A DNA stretch of 64,000 bases, taken from contig CAYUWB010000001.1 of the NCBI GenBank assembly GCA_964448305.1, positions 62,001 to 126,000 on the forward strand, given 5' to 3'. Position 1 is the first letter of the stretch. Every line of letters starts with the position of its first letter. Source of the DNA: Thioglobus_C sp964448305. Its GTDB lineage: Bacteria; Pseudomonadota; Gammaproteobacteria; PS1; Pseudothioglobaceae. Both the position numbers and the translations under genes were made by a program. Shown one piece after another: positions 42,546 through 52,531 of this stretch. Below the pieces are notes generated by a model, which worked only from the letters and a program-made list of their open reading frames with translations, ran no database searches and was not told the origin of the DNA.

Positions 42546-43400
42546 ATGAGTCACACAGACTACGCTCAGCGCGTCAATCAGCATTTAGATCAGTATTTAT
42601 CTGAGCAAGGTAGTTTGACTGAGGCGATGCGTTATAGTGCGTTATCTGGTGGTAAGCGTTTTCGACCTATTTTGACTTATACTGTGGCTAATATTTTTGG
42701 CACAGACCTTAGTTTGGCAGATTCTAGTGCCTGCGCTGTGGAATTGATTCATGCCTATTCTTTGATTCATGACGACTTGCCAGCCATGGATGATGATGAT
42801 GTTCGTCATAATCAACCTGCTTGTCACAAGCGATTTGGTGAGGCGCAAGCCATATTGGCTGGCGATGGCCTACAAGCCTTGGCTTTTGAGGTATTAACCA
42901 ATGACAGTTCCTTGTCATCTCAAATAAGAATTGCGTTATTGCAATCACTCACACATGCGGCATTTGAGATGGCACAAGGTCAATCAATTGACTTATCTGT
43001 TGTTGAAAAATCAATTGATATCAATACTTTAAAAGATATGCATCAGAAAAAAACCGGTGCATTACTGAGTTGCTCGGTTAATCTAGGCGCATTAATTTCA
43101 GATCAATGTTGTGAGGAGGACCGCCAGATATTAGATCAATTTTCTAAAGATATTGGCTTGGCTTATCAAATTCAAGATGATGTTTTGGATGTGTTAACAC
43201 CTGAATCTAAACTTGGAAAAAAACAAAACTCTGATGTGGATAAAAACAAACCTACCTATCCAGCGTTGCTAGGTTTGGAAAATTCTAAAAGTGAATATGA
43301 AAATTTGTATGAAAGAGCACTGGGTGCTTTAAATGCTCTTAGCGTTGATGCAGCACAATTACAGCAACTAACACAGCAGTTGCAAAATCGATCGTTTTAA
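42546..43400 (+). CDS. ispA: Farnesyl diphosphate synthase
   Basis: A 284-residue trans-prenyltransferase that makes farnesyl diphosphate for undecaprenyl and ubiquinone synthesis. The first aspartate-rich motif HDDLPAMDDDD near residue 75 and the second QIQDDVLD near 210 are present, as is the GGKRFRP start region near 37. It overlaps the convergent fabH end by 4 bases. In many bacteria dxs follows; here it does not. Confidence 0.95.
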   Translation: MSHTDYAQRVNQHLDQYLSEQGSLTEAMRYSALSGGKRFRPILTYTVANIFGTDLSLADSSACAVELIHAYSLIHDDLPAMDDDDVRHNQPACHKRFGEAQAILAGDGLQALAFEVLTNDSSLSSQIRIALLQSLTHAAFEMAQGQSIDLSVVEKSIDINTLKDMHQKKTGALLSCSVNLGALISDQCCEEDRQILDQFSKDIGLAYQIQDDVLDVLTPESKLGKKQNSDVDKNKPTYPALLGLENSKSEYENLYERALGALNALSVDAAQLQQLTQQLQNRSF

Positions 43401-44341
43401 AACCTAACTAAAACACTACCCCAACTAAACCCGCCACCAATGCCTTCGAATAACAGGCTTTGACCTTTTTGAATACGACCATCTCGAACCGCAGTATCTA
43501 ACGCTAGCGGAATAGAGGCAGCTGATGTGTTACCGTGTTTTTCTAGGGTAACCACAACTTTATCCATTGGTGTTTTGATACGTTTAGCAACTGCAGAAAT
43601 AATACGAATATTGGCTTGATGAGGCACCATCCAATCAAGTTCATCTGAGCTCATATTGCATTCTTCAAGTGTTTCTTCAGCTAAAGAAGACAAACGGCTG
43701 ACTGCAATTTTAAAGACTTCATTGCCTGCCATTTCGATAAAACCAGTTTCATTGATGTAATTATTACTGACTTGTAATGAAGACAGATAACTACCATCAC
43801 TAAAAAGTTTTGAATGCAGAATACCGGTTTCTTCACTACCACTGAGTACAACAGCGCCAGCACCATCACCAAAAAGAATGGCGGTTGATCGATCATTCCA
43901 ATCAACGATTCTAGATAAGGTTTCGCTACCAACGACGAGTACTTTATTGGCCGCACCGGTTTTAATATATTGCTCAGCAGTCGTTAGTGCAAAAACAAAG
44001 CCTGCGCAAACAGATTGCAAGTCAAAGGCTGGGCATGATGCGCCAATTTTAGTTTGCAACATGGTTGCCGTTGCTGGAAAAATTTTATCCGGTGTGGTGG
44101 TAGCAAGAATAATTAAGTCTAATTCATTGGCATCGATGCCTGCCATTTCGAGTGCATTATTGGCTGCAATGACAGCTAAATCACAGGTAGATTCATCAGT
44201 AACAACGCGCCTTTCCTTAATGCCCGTCCTAGTGGTAATCCATTCATCAGAGGTGTCTATTTTTTCGGCTAAATCGTCATTCGTAATTACCTTTGGCGGC
44301 AAGTATGAGCCGGTACCAATAATTCTTGCAAATTTACTCAT
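43397..44341 (-). CDS. fabH: 3-oxoacyl-ACP synthase III
   Basis: A 314-residue enzyme that condenses acetyl-CoA with malonyl-ACP to start fatty-acid synthesis. The catalytic Cys is in LQSVCAGFVF near residue 112, His in PHQANIRI near 240 and Asn in KHGNTSAASIP near 270. The start overlaps the plsX stop by one base. The operon order yceD-rpmF-plsX-fabH is standard; fabD and fabG do not follow here. Confidence 0.96.
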   Translation of the reverse strand: MSKFARIIGTGSYLPPKVITNDDLAEKIDTSDEWITTRTGIKERRVVTDESTCDLAVIAANNALEMAGIDANELDLIILATTTPDKIFPATATMLQTKIGASCPAFDLQSVCAGFVFALTTAEQYIKTGAANKVLVVGSETLSRIVDWNDRSTAILFGDGAGAVVLSGSEETGILHSKLFSDGSYLSSLQVSNNYINETGFIEMAGNEVFKIAVSRLSSLAEETLEECNMSSDELDWMVPHQANIRIISAVAKRIKTPMDKVVVTLEKHGNTSAASIPLALDTAVRDGRIQKGQSLLFEGIGGGFSWGSVLVRF

Positions 44342-45372
44342 TAACGCTCACCTTGTTGATTTTTTAACTCTAATGATACTTGATTGGCAATCTTTTCTGT
44401 GATTTTAGCGTTTGCTTCTAAGTAAGCTTCTTTAATGGCTTGAAAGAATGAATCGGCATCAGCGCCACCATGACTTTTGACCACAATGCCGCGAAGACCT
44501 AATAAGCTAGCACCGTTATATTTTCCAGGGTCTAAGCTAGATTTAAAATCTTTTAAAACAGGACTGGCAATAAGCGCAACAATTTTAGTAAAGATATTTT
44601 TGCTGAATGCTTGTTTTAAATAATACCCCATCATTGCTGCCACACCTTCGGATGCTTTAAGCGCAATATTGCCTTCGAAACCATCGCAAACGACTAGCTC
44701 TACACTGCCTTTATAAATATCATCACCTTCAACAAAACCAACATAATTTAGATTAGAAGCCTTAAGAAGTTCAGCTGTTTTTTTAATGTTGTCATTGCCT
44801 TTCATTTCTTCTTCGCCGATATTGAGCAAACCGACACTAGGTGTGGCAATATTCTCAGTATGTTCAACAGCAACAGAACCCATTATGGCAAACTCAACCA
44901 GAGCTTCTGGTTTAGAATCTACATTTGCGCCTAAATCCAGCATGTGAGTATGGCCGGTCATGGTTGGCATACGGCCCATAATAGCAGGGCGGTCAATGCC
45001 TTTAATGGTTTTCAGTACAAAGCGTGAAATAGCCATGAGCGCACCAGTATTGCCAGCACTAACACAAGCATCAACAGTTTCGTCTTTGACTAAGTTGATA
45101 GCAACACGCATTGACGAGTCTTTCTTTTTACGTAGTGCTATCGAAGGGGATTCGTTCATTGCAATCACTTCACTAGCGTGAGTAATCTCAAATCGATTTG
45201 ATAATTTTTGGCTGGATGGGTGGTTATTAAGCTCTGCTTGAATCGCAGATTCCTCACCTACAAAATTAAGGTGTAAGTCTTGAAACGCACCCAAGGCTTT
45301 AAGGCCAGCTGTGATAGTAGCTGGTATCCCATGATCTCCCCCTGAGGCATCAATTGATACCTTGATCGTCAT
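44341..45372 (-). CDS. plsX: Phosphate acyltransferase PlsX
   Basis: A 343-residue enzyme that makes acyl-phosphate from acyl-ACP for phospholipid synthesis. It begins with VSIDASGGDHGI and contains SAGNTGALMA near residue 100, LDLGANVDSKPE near 145 and LVVCDGFEGNIALK near 225, all family signatures. Normal length. It lies 6 bases after rpmF and overlaps fabH by one base. Confidence 0.96.
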   Translation of the reverse strand: MTIKVSIDASGGDHGIPATITAGLKALGAFQDLHLNFVGEESAIQAELNNHPSSQKLSNRFEITHASEVIAMNESPSIALRKKKDSSMRVAINLVKDETVDACVSAGNTGALMAISRFVLKTIKGIDRPAIMGRMPTMTGHTHMLDLGANVDSKPEALVEFAIMGSVAVEHTENIATPSVGLLNIGEEEMKGNDNIKKTAELLKASNLNYVGFVEGDDIYKGSVELVVCDGFEGNIALKASEGVAAMMGYYLKQAFSKNIFTKIVALIASPVLKDFKSSLDPGKYNGASLLGLRGIVVKSHGGADADSFFQAIKEAYLEANAKITEKIANQVSLELKNQQGER

Positions 45373-45378
45373 TGGGAC

Positions 45379-45576
45379 TTAAGCTTCTACTTCTTGAATA
45401 TCTTGAACTTTATTAATAACTTTTTTACCACGGTAATAACCATCAGCAGTTACATGGTGGCGCAGGTGAGTTTCACCTGTTTCTTGGTCTTCAGATAATG
45501 CTGGGCTAGTGAGTGCGTTGTGTGAGCGACGCATACCTCTTTTTGAAGGGGTTTTTCTACTTTTTTGTACAGCCAT
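45379..45576 (-). CDS. rpmF: 50S ribosomal protein L32
   Basis: A 65-residue basic ribosomal protein. The N-terminal MAVQKSRKTPSKRGMRRSH is diagnostic. The zinc cysteines found in some L32 proteins are absent, as in E. coli. It lies 4 bases downstream of yceD. Confidence 0.97.
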   Translation of the reverse strand: MAVQKSRKTPSKRGMRRSHNALTSPALSEDQETGETHLRHHVTADGYYRGKKVINKVQDIQEVEA

Positions 45577-45580
45577 TTTT

Positions 45581-46090
45581 TTACTCCTTAGTTGAGTTCT
45601 TTAATTGTTTCAATACTGCAAAAGGGTTTTCACGCTTTTGCTCTTTTATCGGTGTTGTGTCTTCATACGATGCACACTCATGCTCATGCATAGGGCTCAT
45701 CGGAATGGATATTAACACTTCATCCGTTATAAATTCAATGGTCGAAAATTCTTCATCAGCATTTTCGATCGTTTCAAAGCTAGGATCTAACCCCTCACTT
45801 TGTTGTTCATTTTGCACGAAAGCAAGTTGAAATTTTGGCTGCAAATGAAGACTAACTTCATCTAAACAACGTTGGCAGGTGAGTGCCACATCTAGCTCAA
45901 CTTTGCCAGTAATACAAGGGATTCTATTATTTTCAATGCTAAAATTTAATTCAACATCAACTGGTGCATCTTGGTTGCTTACTAATGCGCTAATTCTTGG
46001 GAAATCTTTCACTTGATAGGTCTGTGAAAAGATTAACGCTTTAGAAGCGAATTTAAAAAGCTTTATCTGCTCAGGTATTCCTTGTTTCAT
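45581..46090 (-). CDS. yceD: YceD/DUF177 family protein
   Basis: A 169-residue protein with the conserved CxxC-containing segment LTCQRCLDEVSLHL near residue 72 and an acidic C-terminal half ending DTTPIKEQKRENPFAVLKQL. Plant and bacterial relatives are involved in 23S rRNA processing. It heads the rpmF-plsX-fabH operon and lies 75 bases after rlmB across a terminator. Confidence 0.9.
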   Translation of the reverse strand: MKQGIPEQIKLFKFASKALIFSQTYQVKDFPRISALVSNQDAPVDVELNFSIENNRIPCITGKVELDVALTCQRCLDEVSLHLQPKFQLAFVQNEQQSEGLDPSFETIENADEEFSTIEFITDEVLISIPMSPMHEHECASYEDTTPIKEQKRENPFAVLKQLKNSTKE

Positions 46091-46118
46091 TAATACTGCA
46101 AAAACTTGACAATTTTAC

Positions 46119-46153
46119 CAAAAAATCAAACTTTTAGGGCTTAAAGTTTGATT
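46119..46153 (-). terminator. Rho-independent terminator after rlmB
   Basis: An 11-bp perfect stem (AATCAAACTTT with AAAGTTTGATT) with an 8-base loop. On the minus strand it is followed by a T-rich run, just downstream of the rlmB stop. It separates the lptD-surA-rlmB and yceD-fabH units. Confidence 0.85.
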
Positions 46154-46165
46154 AATGTCAATGTG

Positions 46166-46909
46166 TTAGAGGTTGCGTTGTCTGCTGGCTTCAAATAAGG
46201 CGATACCGGTAGCAACAGAAACATTCAGACTCTCAACATTACCTTGCATTGGAATCATGGCTAATTGGTCACAAGATTTTTTAGTTAATGAGCGTAACCC
46301 TGAGCCTTCAGCGCCCATAATAATCGCACTTGGTGTGGTAAGGTCAATTTGATAAAGAGAATGGTCTGTTGCGCCATCAAGGCCAACCACCCAAATATTA
46401 CGTTCCTTTAACGCTTTGATTGTGCGTGATAAGTTAGTCACAGAGAAAATTTTAAGTTGATTTAGCGCACCAGCTGAAGTTTTGTGCACCAATGCATTAA
46501 TCGGTGCTGAACCATCTTTGTTAATAACGACACAATCTACACCAGCTGCATTGGCACTACGCAAGCAAGCACCTAAGTTTCTTGGGTCTTGAATAGAATC
46601 TAGTATTAGTATTAAACTGTTGTTGTTAAGCTTTTCAACATAACTTATTAAGCCATCTAAGTTAGGCAGGGTGGGTAGTAATATTTCAGCAGCAACACCT
46701 TGGTGTGTTTGGTTTCTAGTGAGTTTATCGAGTTGCTGTTTGTTAGATTGTTGTGTGTTGATGCCTAAGCGATTAAGCTGTGTTGTGAGCATGCTAAGAC
46801 GTTTGTCATTACGATTGTCTAAGGTGAATACTTTAAGCAAGCATTCAGGGTTGGCGTCTAATTGCGCTTGGACAGCGTGAAATCCAAAAATGATAATCGA
46901 TTTAGACAT
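46166..46909 (-). CDS. rlmB: 23S rRNA (Gm2251) 2'-O-methyltransferase RlmB
   Basis: A 247-residue SPOUT methyltransferase. An N-terminal substrate-binding domain starts with FGFHAVQAQL. The knotted domain has motif 1 LDSIQDPRNLGACLRSA near residue 100, motif 2 IIMGAEGSGLR near 190 and motif 3 IPMQGNVESLNVSVATGI near 217. It lies 12 bases downstream of surA. Confidence 0.94.
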   Translation of the reverse strand: MSKSIIIFGFHAVQAQLDANPECLLKVFTLDNRNDKRLSMLTTQLNRLGINTQQSNKQQLDKLTRNQTHQGVAAEILLPTLPNLDGLISYVEKLNNNSLILILDSIQDPRNLGACLRSANAAGVDCVVINKDGSAPINALVHKTSAGALNQLKIFSVTNLSRTIKALKERNIWVVGLDGATDHSLYQIDLTTPSAIIMGAEGSGLRSLTKKSCDQLAMIPMQGNVESLNVSVATGIALFEASRQRNL

Positions 46910-46921
46910 GGGTGCTAGTGT

Positions 46922-47830
46922 TTACAGCTTGTGGTCAAAAATTTCTATGTAAGCGTCTTTTCTTAACTCTTTTACCCAATTTTTAAAGAAAGCATTTTGC
47001 TTAGATTGAACAAGCTGTGATTTGATAGCGATTAAATGGTTATCTACACTACGTTTGTCGAGAATTTTAATAATTCTCCAGCCTTGTCCCGCTTGAAAAG
47101 GTGGCGATAGTTCGCCTACTTTTAGTTGGGCTAACTGTTGTTTAAACTCTACTGGCAGTCTATTTTCATCAAGCCAGCCTGACTCACCGCCATTTTTATA
47201 AGAAGGGTCTTGAGAGTGTAGTTTGGCTAAACTGGAGAACGAAGTTCCCGTATTAATTTTGTCACTGAGTTCGGTTAAAAACTGCTGGATTAAGTTATCT
47301 TTAGATTGTAATAAAGAGTCAGATTGATCAATGGAGCTAATCGCAATTTGCGCGATTTTAATTTGTTTGTTAAAGCCTTCAGAGCTGCTCGGATTTTTAG
47401 CAAGTGCAATATCAATTTCTGCTTGAGTTAGTTTGATATTGGCCTCTTGCAAAACAAATTGTTTTAATCCTCTAATTGATAGGCGTTGAGAAACATTTTT
47501 AACAATTTCATCAAATTGATTGTTGGCTTGTAATTGCGCCAAAGTTAGTCCATTTTGTGAGGCGATATTGCTCAGCATGGTATTAATCGAACTTAGTTTT
47601 GGCTTAATACCAAATTTTTTAATTTTTTCTAATTGTAATACCAAGTCAATTTGATGATCAATCAGTTTTATTTTTTGAGCTTTAGTAGAAGATGCATTAA
47701 CCTGTTCACTAATTGCATCCAGGGTAATTAGCTCATCATTGACGATAGCAATAATACTATTAGGAGTGGCTAACGAATTAAGTGAAAAAGCAAATGCAAA
47801 CGCAAATAAAGCCTTCATTGAATTAGTCAT
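46922..47830 (-). CDS. surA: Periplasmic chaperone SurA (single-parvulin form)
   Basis: A 302-residue outer-membrane-protein chaperone. A signal peptide (about 1-21) and the N-terminal chaperone helices (IIAIVNDELITLDAISEQV) are present, followed by one parvulin domain (about 165-280) with HSQDPSYKNGGESGWL and VGELSPPFQAGQGWRIIKI. E. coli SurA is about 428 residues with two parvulin domains; this one has lost one. The start overlaps the lptD end by 8 bases. Confidence 0.9.
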   Translation of the reverse strand: MTNSMKALFAFAFAFSLNSLATPNSIIAIVNDELITLDAISEQVNASSTKAQKIKLIDHQIDLVLQLEKIKKFGIKPKLSSINTMLSNIASQNGLTLAQLQANNQFDEIVKNVSQRLSIRGLKQFVLQEANIKLTQAEIDIALAKNPSSSEGFNKQIKIAQIAISSIDQSDSLLQSKDNLIQQFLTELSDKINTGTSFSSLAKLHSQDPSYKNGGESGWLDENRLPVEFKQQLAQLKVGELSPPFQAGQGWRIIKILDKRSVDNHLIAIKSQLVQSKQNAFFKNWVKELRKDAYIEIFDHKL

Positions 47831-50315
47831 TAAGATTAGCTAAGTAGTTTGGAATATTCTCTTCTAGCTCTTTTGAAAGACTTGGCGAAGTACTGGCTAG
47901 ACCTTTGAGCACTAATTCAAAATCAGTCACATAATCATAATCACCACCACTAATGTGCTTTTTAAAGTGTGCTAAACGCAGCGCCCAGCAACAAGATTCA
48001 TAAGCGATACCGGTAGTTTCTTTGTTAGTAATTGAATCAGTTATTGAGCGGTTAACGCCAGCAAAAACATGCATCTGGGTGTTAATTGGGTAAGCGCCAT
48101 AGAGTTCAGCTGATTTAGTGCCGTTATCATCATGATGTGCAATGGTTAAGAATTTTCTAGGATTAAGTTGGTAAGTGACCGCACTATCACGCTTGTCTAT
48201 TTTCTGAGTTTCTGGATCATACTGTAACGCATTGTTAAAAGTAATATTGTCTAGTGAAAAATCAACAGAGCCAGCAATGTCAGAGTATTTTCTAGTACCG
48301 CCGTTAGCGCTAATAGCATCACCGTAAAAAGTTTGAGCAGCTTTTAGACTCAAGTAAGTGTTACCTATCTGTTCATCAATAAAATCTGATTCTAGACCAA
48401 AGGTGAAATCATTGGCTTTGTTGATTCTATCAATACCAGTGTACTTTTGCCCTGTAAACAAACTTTCATAGGAATCATTCTTGTCTGCAGAATCAAAATT
48501 TGGTAGGGCATCTTGGTTTTTATTGGGTGTGTAGTGATACGCCAATCTTGGTGTTAAAGTTTGAATTAAATCAACATTAAAAAGGTTTGTTTCCCTTTCT
48601 AAAAAGAGTTTTGAGTCGATACCGAAACTATAGATAGAGCGATCTTGATCAGTACTATTATCAAGCGCATAATCGGTGGTCGATAGGTTTAAGCTTGGCG
48701 TTATTGAGTAAGCATCAGTTGAGATTGAACGCTCAAAACCAGCCTGTGCATGGGTGCGAACACCCGTTGTTTTGCTAGAATCATTGTGTGCGAATTTAGT
48801 GCTGACTAATGATAGATTGATATTTCGGCCACTCAAGCCTTCAAAGCTTTTTGAAATCGACAACTCGGGTGCACGCGTGTAAGCAGCAGAGCCACTATTG
48901 ATTAATTGTTCAGTTTCTGCAAATAAAGACAAAGCCAGATTGCGTTCATCGTCTTTGTAAGATGCATCGATTTTAGAGTGTAGTGCTGATGCAGAAGTAT
49001 TGTTGTGAGCAATATCTTTAAAATAGTTAACATCCGATACTCGATTAGTATCAATGTTTACATTGGTTTTATCATTAACGGAAAGATTAATTTTTGAGTT
49101 TAATAACCAGCGCTTATTGCTAGTAATGTCATCTTCATTTAAATAGTGACCTTCAATTTCAAATCGACCTTCTTTCCAATAATCGCTCTTTGCAATAAGC
49201 TGTCGGTAAATACCTTCTACCACACTACCACGACTAGAAAGATGATTGAGTGTTAGTAAAAGATCGCGATCAGGCGCAATGTTAAAATAATAAGGAACTC
49301 TTACTTGGTAGTTGTTATCTTCATTGGCAACCGATTCGTCATAACTACCAAATGAAGGCGACAAGAAACCAGAGCCTCGTCCTTCTAATACCCATTCATG
49401 ATAAGGTGAATAGAAAATTGGCACACCTAAAAACTCTACAGTAACATCTTCAGCAACACCTCTATTGGTATTTGAGTTAAGCGTAATTTGGTCTGCTTTC
49501 ATACGCCAATCTGTATTACCTAATGGGCATAAGCTGTAACTGGCTGAGTTGAATACTTGCTGAGTACCATCATTGGTTACTTTATGCGCTTGACCATTAA
49601 TTTTAGAGGCAGGGTAATGGAAGTTAACTTGTTCTAAAGTGGTATGGGTAATATCACCTTGTTTTTTAATAATGGCTTTGTCACCAGTAAACATTAGTTC
49701 ATCATCTTGAAACTTAACATTGCCACTCGCATGAGAAGTCTTGGTGGATTTTTGAATATTGACTTTGTCTGCTGCCAAGTAATATTTACTTGAATTTAGA
49801 GAAACATTTCCAGTTAAAAGGTAGTTGTCTTTTTTGCTAATTTCACTGCGATCAGCAAGTACGTCCATGCTGTCAGTGTCAGTAGATAAAACTTGTTTGG
49901 GGAAGAGTAGAGAGTTTTTTCCACAGCTAAGCACAACACCTGCTGTGTCAATTTTTGAATTATCTATACTTGAATAATAAATATCATTTTTTTTAACCAA
50001 ATCCTGTTGATTGGTAATAAGAACAACGTCTTGCTTTGGTTCTTTAACTTTAGGGTCTTTAGGTGTTTTTAATTCTTCCTTAGTAATCTCGACCGAATTT
50101 TTATGATTGGTTTCGGTGTTTTTTTCAGGATTTTTAACCTCTTCTTTACTTTCCCAGAACGAAAATATGCTTGAAGATGATTGCTCAACTAACTCTTTTT
50201 TTACTTCTGCTTGTTCGCCACAAACTCTATTACCACTACTTGTCATACGGCAGTCGGCGTATGAAGCTGTATTCGCTAATAAAATAAACATATAAAAAGC
50301 TAATTGCTTTTTCAT
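47823..50315 (-). CDS. lptD: LPS-assembly protein LptD
   Basis: An 830-residue outer-membrane barrel that inserts LPS into the outer leaflet. A signal peptide (KKQLAFYMFILLANTASYA) is followed by an OstA-like periplasmic domain (about 110-260) and the beta barrel (VPIFYSPYHEWVLEGRGSGF onward). Cysteines flank the domains as needed for the disulfides (SLCPLG near 265 and YESCCWALRL near the end). The start at 50315 gives a proper signal peptide; the in-frame upstream ATG is unlikely. surA follows with an 8-base overlap. Confidence 0.95.
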   Translation of the reverse strand: MKKQLAFYMFILLANTASYADCRMTSSGNRVCGEQAEVKKELVEQSSSSIFSFWESKEEVKNPEKNTETNHKNSVEITKEELKTPKDPKVKEPKQDVVLITNQQDLVKKNDIYYSSIDNSKIDTAGVVLSCGKNSLLFPKQVLSTDTDSMDVLADRSEISKKDNYLLTGNVSLNSSKYYLAADKVNIQKSTKTSHASGNVKFQDDELMFTGDKAIIKKQGDITHTTLEQVNFHYPASKINGQAHKVTNDGTQQVFNSASYSLCPLGNTDWRMKADQITLNSNTNRGVAEDVTVEFLGVPIFYSPYHEWVLEGRGSGFLSPSFGSYDESVANEDNNYQVRVPYYFNIAPDRDLLLTLNHLSSRGSVVEGIYRQLIAKSDYWKEGRFEIEGHYLNEDDITSNKRWLLNSKINLSVNDKTNVNIDTNRVSDVNYFKDIAHNNTSASALHSKIDASYKDDERNLALSLFAETEQLINSGSAAYTRAPELSISKSFEGLSGRNINLSLVSTKFAHNDSSKTTGVRTHAQAGFERSISTDAYSITPSLNLSTTDYALDNSTDQDRSIYSFGIDSKLFLERETNLFNVDLIQTLTPRLAYHYTPNKNQDALPNFDSADKNDSYESLFTGQKYTGIDRINKANDFTFGLESDFIDEQIGNTYLSLKAAQTFYGDAISANGGTRKYSDIAGSVDFSLDNITFNNALQYDPETQKIDKRDSAVTYQLNPRKFLTIAHHDDNGTKSAELYGAYPINTQMHVFAGVNRSITDSITNKETTGIAYESCCWALRLAHFKKHISGGDYDYVTDFELVLKGLASTSPSLSKELEENIPNYLANLND

Positions 50316-50495
50316 GGTCACGTCCAGTATTCCCAAATTTAAATATTTTAACACTATCTGTTAGACTATATATGGCGTATTAGTTTTGCTATTGGTTGGT
50401 AAATAACCTTATATTTTCAGACTTATATTAGTTACTTTACTAAGGGATAGTTTGGGTAAAATAACCCAGGTTTTATACTAATATGGAAGCAACAA

Positions 50496-51656
50496 ATGGC
50501 TTGGAACGACAACAATAATCAAAACCCTTGGGGTGGTAACGGTCAAACACCTCCAGAATTGGATGAAGTGATTAAAGACTTTAAAAACAAATTTGGCGGT
50601 ATTTTTGGCGGTAAACCGTCTTCAAATTCTAATACACCAAACCTACCTTCGACAGGTGGCGTTAAATACATTTTCATCTTAGCTTTATTGGTGTGGCTTT
50701 TATCAGGCATCTATATTATTGATCCTGCAGAAAAAGGCGTAGTTCTGCGTTTTGGTGCCTTCCAAGAAGAAACAGGACAAGGCCCGCACTGGCATTTGCC
50801 GTATCCAATCGAGAGTTTAAATCGAATTAATGTTGAACAAATTAGAACAGCACAAATCGGCTACCGTGACGCCATTAGCAATCGTCGTGGTGGTAATGTC
50901 TCATCTGAGTCGTTAATGTTAACCAAAGACGAAAACATGATTGATGCTAAATTTGCTGTGCAGTACAAAATTAACGATGTACAAGCCTACTTATTTAACG
51001 TGGCCAATCCCGATACAACACTTCGTCATGTGGTAGAAAGTGCGATCCGTCAAGTGGTGGGTAAAAACACCATGGACTATGTTTTAACAGAAGGCCGTGT
51101 GGCGATTGCTGACGATATTAAAGAAAAATCTCAAGAGTTGCTGGTTACTTATCAAACTGGTTTACAAATTACCACGGTTAACATGCAAGACGCACAACCA
51201 CCAGAGCAAGTACAGGCTTCATTTAGTGACGCGGTAAAGGCGCGTGAAGATAAACAACGTTTGATTAATGAAGCACAAACCTATGCCAATGATATTTTGC
51301 CAAAATCTCGTGGTAAGGCCGCACGTATGCTTGAAGAAGCCAAAGCTTATAAATCAGAAGTGGTTTCTAAGTCTGAAGGTGAAGCAGCACGTTTTGAGCA
51401 AATTCTAACGGAATATGAGAAAGCGCCAGCAGTAACAAAAGAACGTCTATATCGTGAAACCATGGAAGGCGTATTGGCCAATACCAGTAAAGTGGTGGTT
51501 GATTCAAAAGCCAACAGCATGATGTATCTTCCAATTGACAAATTAATCGATGCCAAGAAAACACGTACTGAGGTGATCGTTCAAGAAGCACAACCAGGGC
51601 AATCTAGCCAAAGGGGCGGTGTTAGAAATGTTTTCCGTAATAGGGAGGTTAGATAA
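50496..51656 (+). CDS. hflK: FtsH protease modulator HflK
   Basis: A 386-residue SPFH-family membrane protein that forms the HflKC cage around FtsH. A glycine/asparagine-rich cytoplasmic N-terminus (1-55), one membrane helix (about 57-74, YIFILALLVWLLSGIYII), the SPFH/band 7 domain and a coiled-coil C-terminus are visible. The stop overlaps the hflC ATG by one base. Divergent from lptD. Confidence 0.95.
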   Translation: MAWNDNNNQNPWGGNGQTPPELDEVIKDFKNKFGGIFGGKPSSNSNTPNLPSTGGVKYIFILALLVWLLSGIYIIDPAEKGVVLRFGAFQEETGQGPHWHLPYPIESLNRINVEQIRTAQIGYRDAISNRRGGNVSSESLMLTKDENMIDAKFAVQYKINDVQAYLFNVANPDTTLRHVVESAIRQVVGKNTMDYVLTEGRVAIADDIKEKSQELLVTYQTGLQITTVNMQDAQPPEQVQASFSDAVKAREDKQRLINEAQTYANDILPKSRGKAARMLEEAKAYKSEVVSKSEGEAARFEQILTEYEKAPAVTKERLYRETMEGVLANTSKVVVDSKANSMMYLPIDKLIDAKKTRTEVIVQEAQPGQSSQRGGVRNVFRNREVR

Positions 51657-52513
51657 TGCAAAAAATATTTATCGTTATTACTGCAGCTTTATTCTTGGTA
51701 TTGAGCTCCGCACTATATACAGTTAATGAAACCCAGACAGCCATTAAATTACGTCTAGGTGAGATCGTCACGGTTGAAGATAAACCAGGCCTTAAATTTA
51801 AAATGCCATTTGTTAATAATGTGGTTAAGTTTGATAATCGTATCCAAACATTGGATGCGCCAGCGGAGCGTTTTTTAACGGGTGAGAAGAAAAACGTAAT
51901 CGTAGATTCATACGTCAAATGGCGTATTGTTGATGCCAAACAGTTTTATATATCAACGGGTGGTAATATCGCTAGAACCAACAATCGTTTGGCGCAGATT
52001 ATTAAAACTGGTCTTAAGAGTGAATTTTCTAAGCGCACCATTGCTGATGTAGTCTCGGGAGAGCGTAGCGAAATTATGTCCAACATTCTTCAGCTTGCCA
52101 ATAAAGACATTGGTGAATTTGGTATTAAAATTATTGATGTGCGTATTAAGCGTATTGACTTGTCTCAAGAGGTGTCAAATTCAGTTTACCGTCGTATGCA
52201 AGCAGAGCGTCAGCGTGTGGCCAAGGATTTTAGATCAAAGGGTGCTGAAGAGGCTGAAATCATTCGAGCAGCAGCCGATAAAGAGCGCACCATTATCCTA
52301 GCCGATGCTTATCGTGATTCTGAAAAGATTCGAGGTGAGGGTGATGCGGTTTCTGCTAATAACTATGCAAAAGCCTACAACCAGAATGCAGATTTTTATT
52401 CATTCTATCGCTCGCTAGAGTCTTATAAAAAATCGTTTAATCAACAAAATGATATTATGGTGTTAAACCCAAATACGGAGTTTTTCCGTCACTTTAACCC
52501 AGAAGTTAAGTAG
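51656..52513 (+). CDS. hflC: FtsH protease modulator HflC
   Basis: A 285-residue partner of HflK. An N-terminal membrane helix (FIVITAALFLVLSSALY) is followed by the band 7 domain (KPGLKFKMPFVNNVVKFDNR) and the coiled-coil KDFRSKGAEEAEIIRAAADK region, ending near a proline-free tail. Translationally coupled to hflK. Confidence 0.95.
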   Translation: MQKIFIVITAALFLVLSSALYTVNETQTAIKLRLGEIVTVEDKPGLKFKMPFVNNVVKFDNRIQTLDAPAERFLTGEKKNVIVDSYVKWRIVDAKQFYISTGGNIARTNNRLAQIIKTGLKSEFSKRTIADVVSGERSEIMSNILQLANKDIGEFGIKIIDVRIKRIDLSQEVSNSVYRRMQAERQRVAKDFRSKGAEEAEIIRAAADKERTIILADAYRDSEKIRGEGDAVSANNYAKAYNQNADFYSFYRSLESYKKSFNQQNDIMVLNPNTEFFRHFNPEVK

Positions 52514-52531
52514 TTTAAATATTGAACTGAT

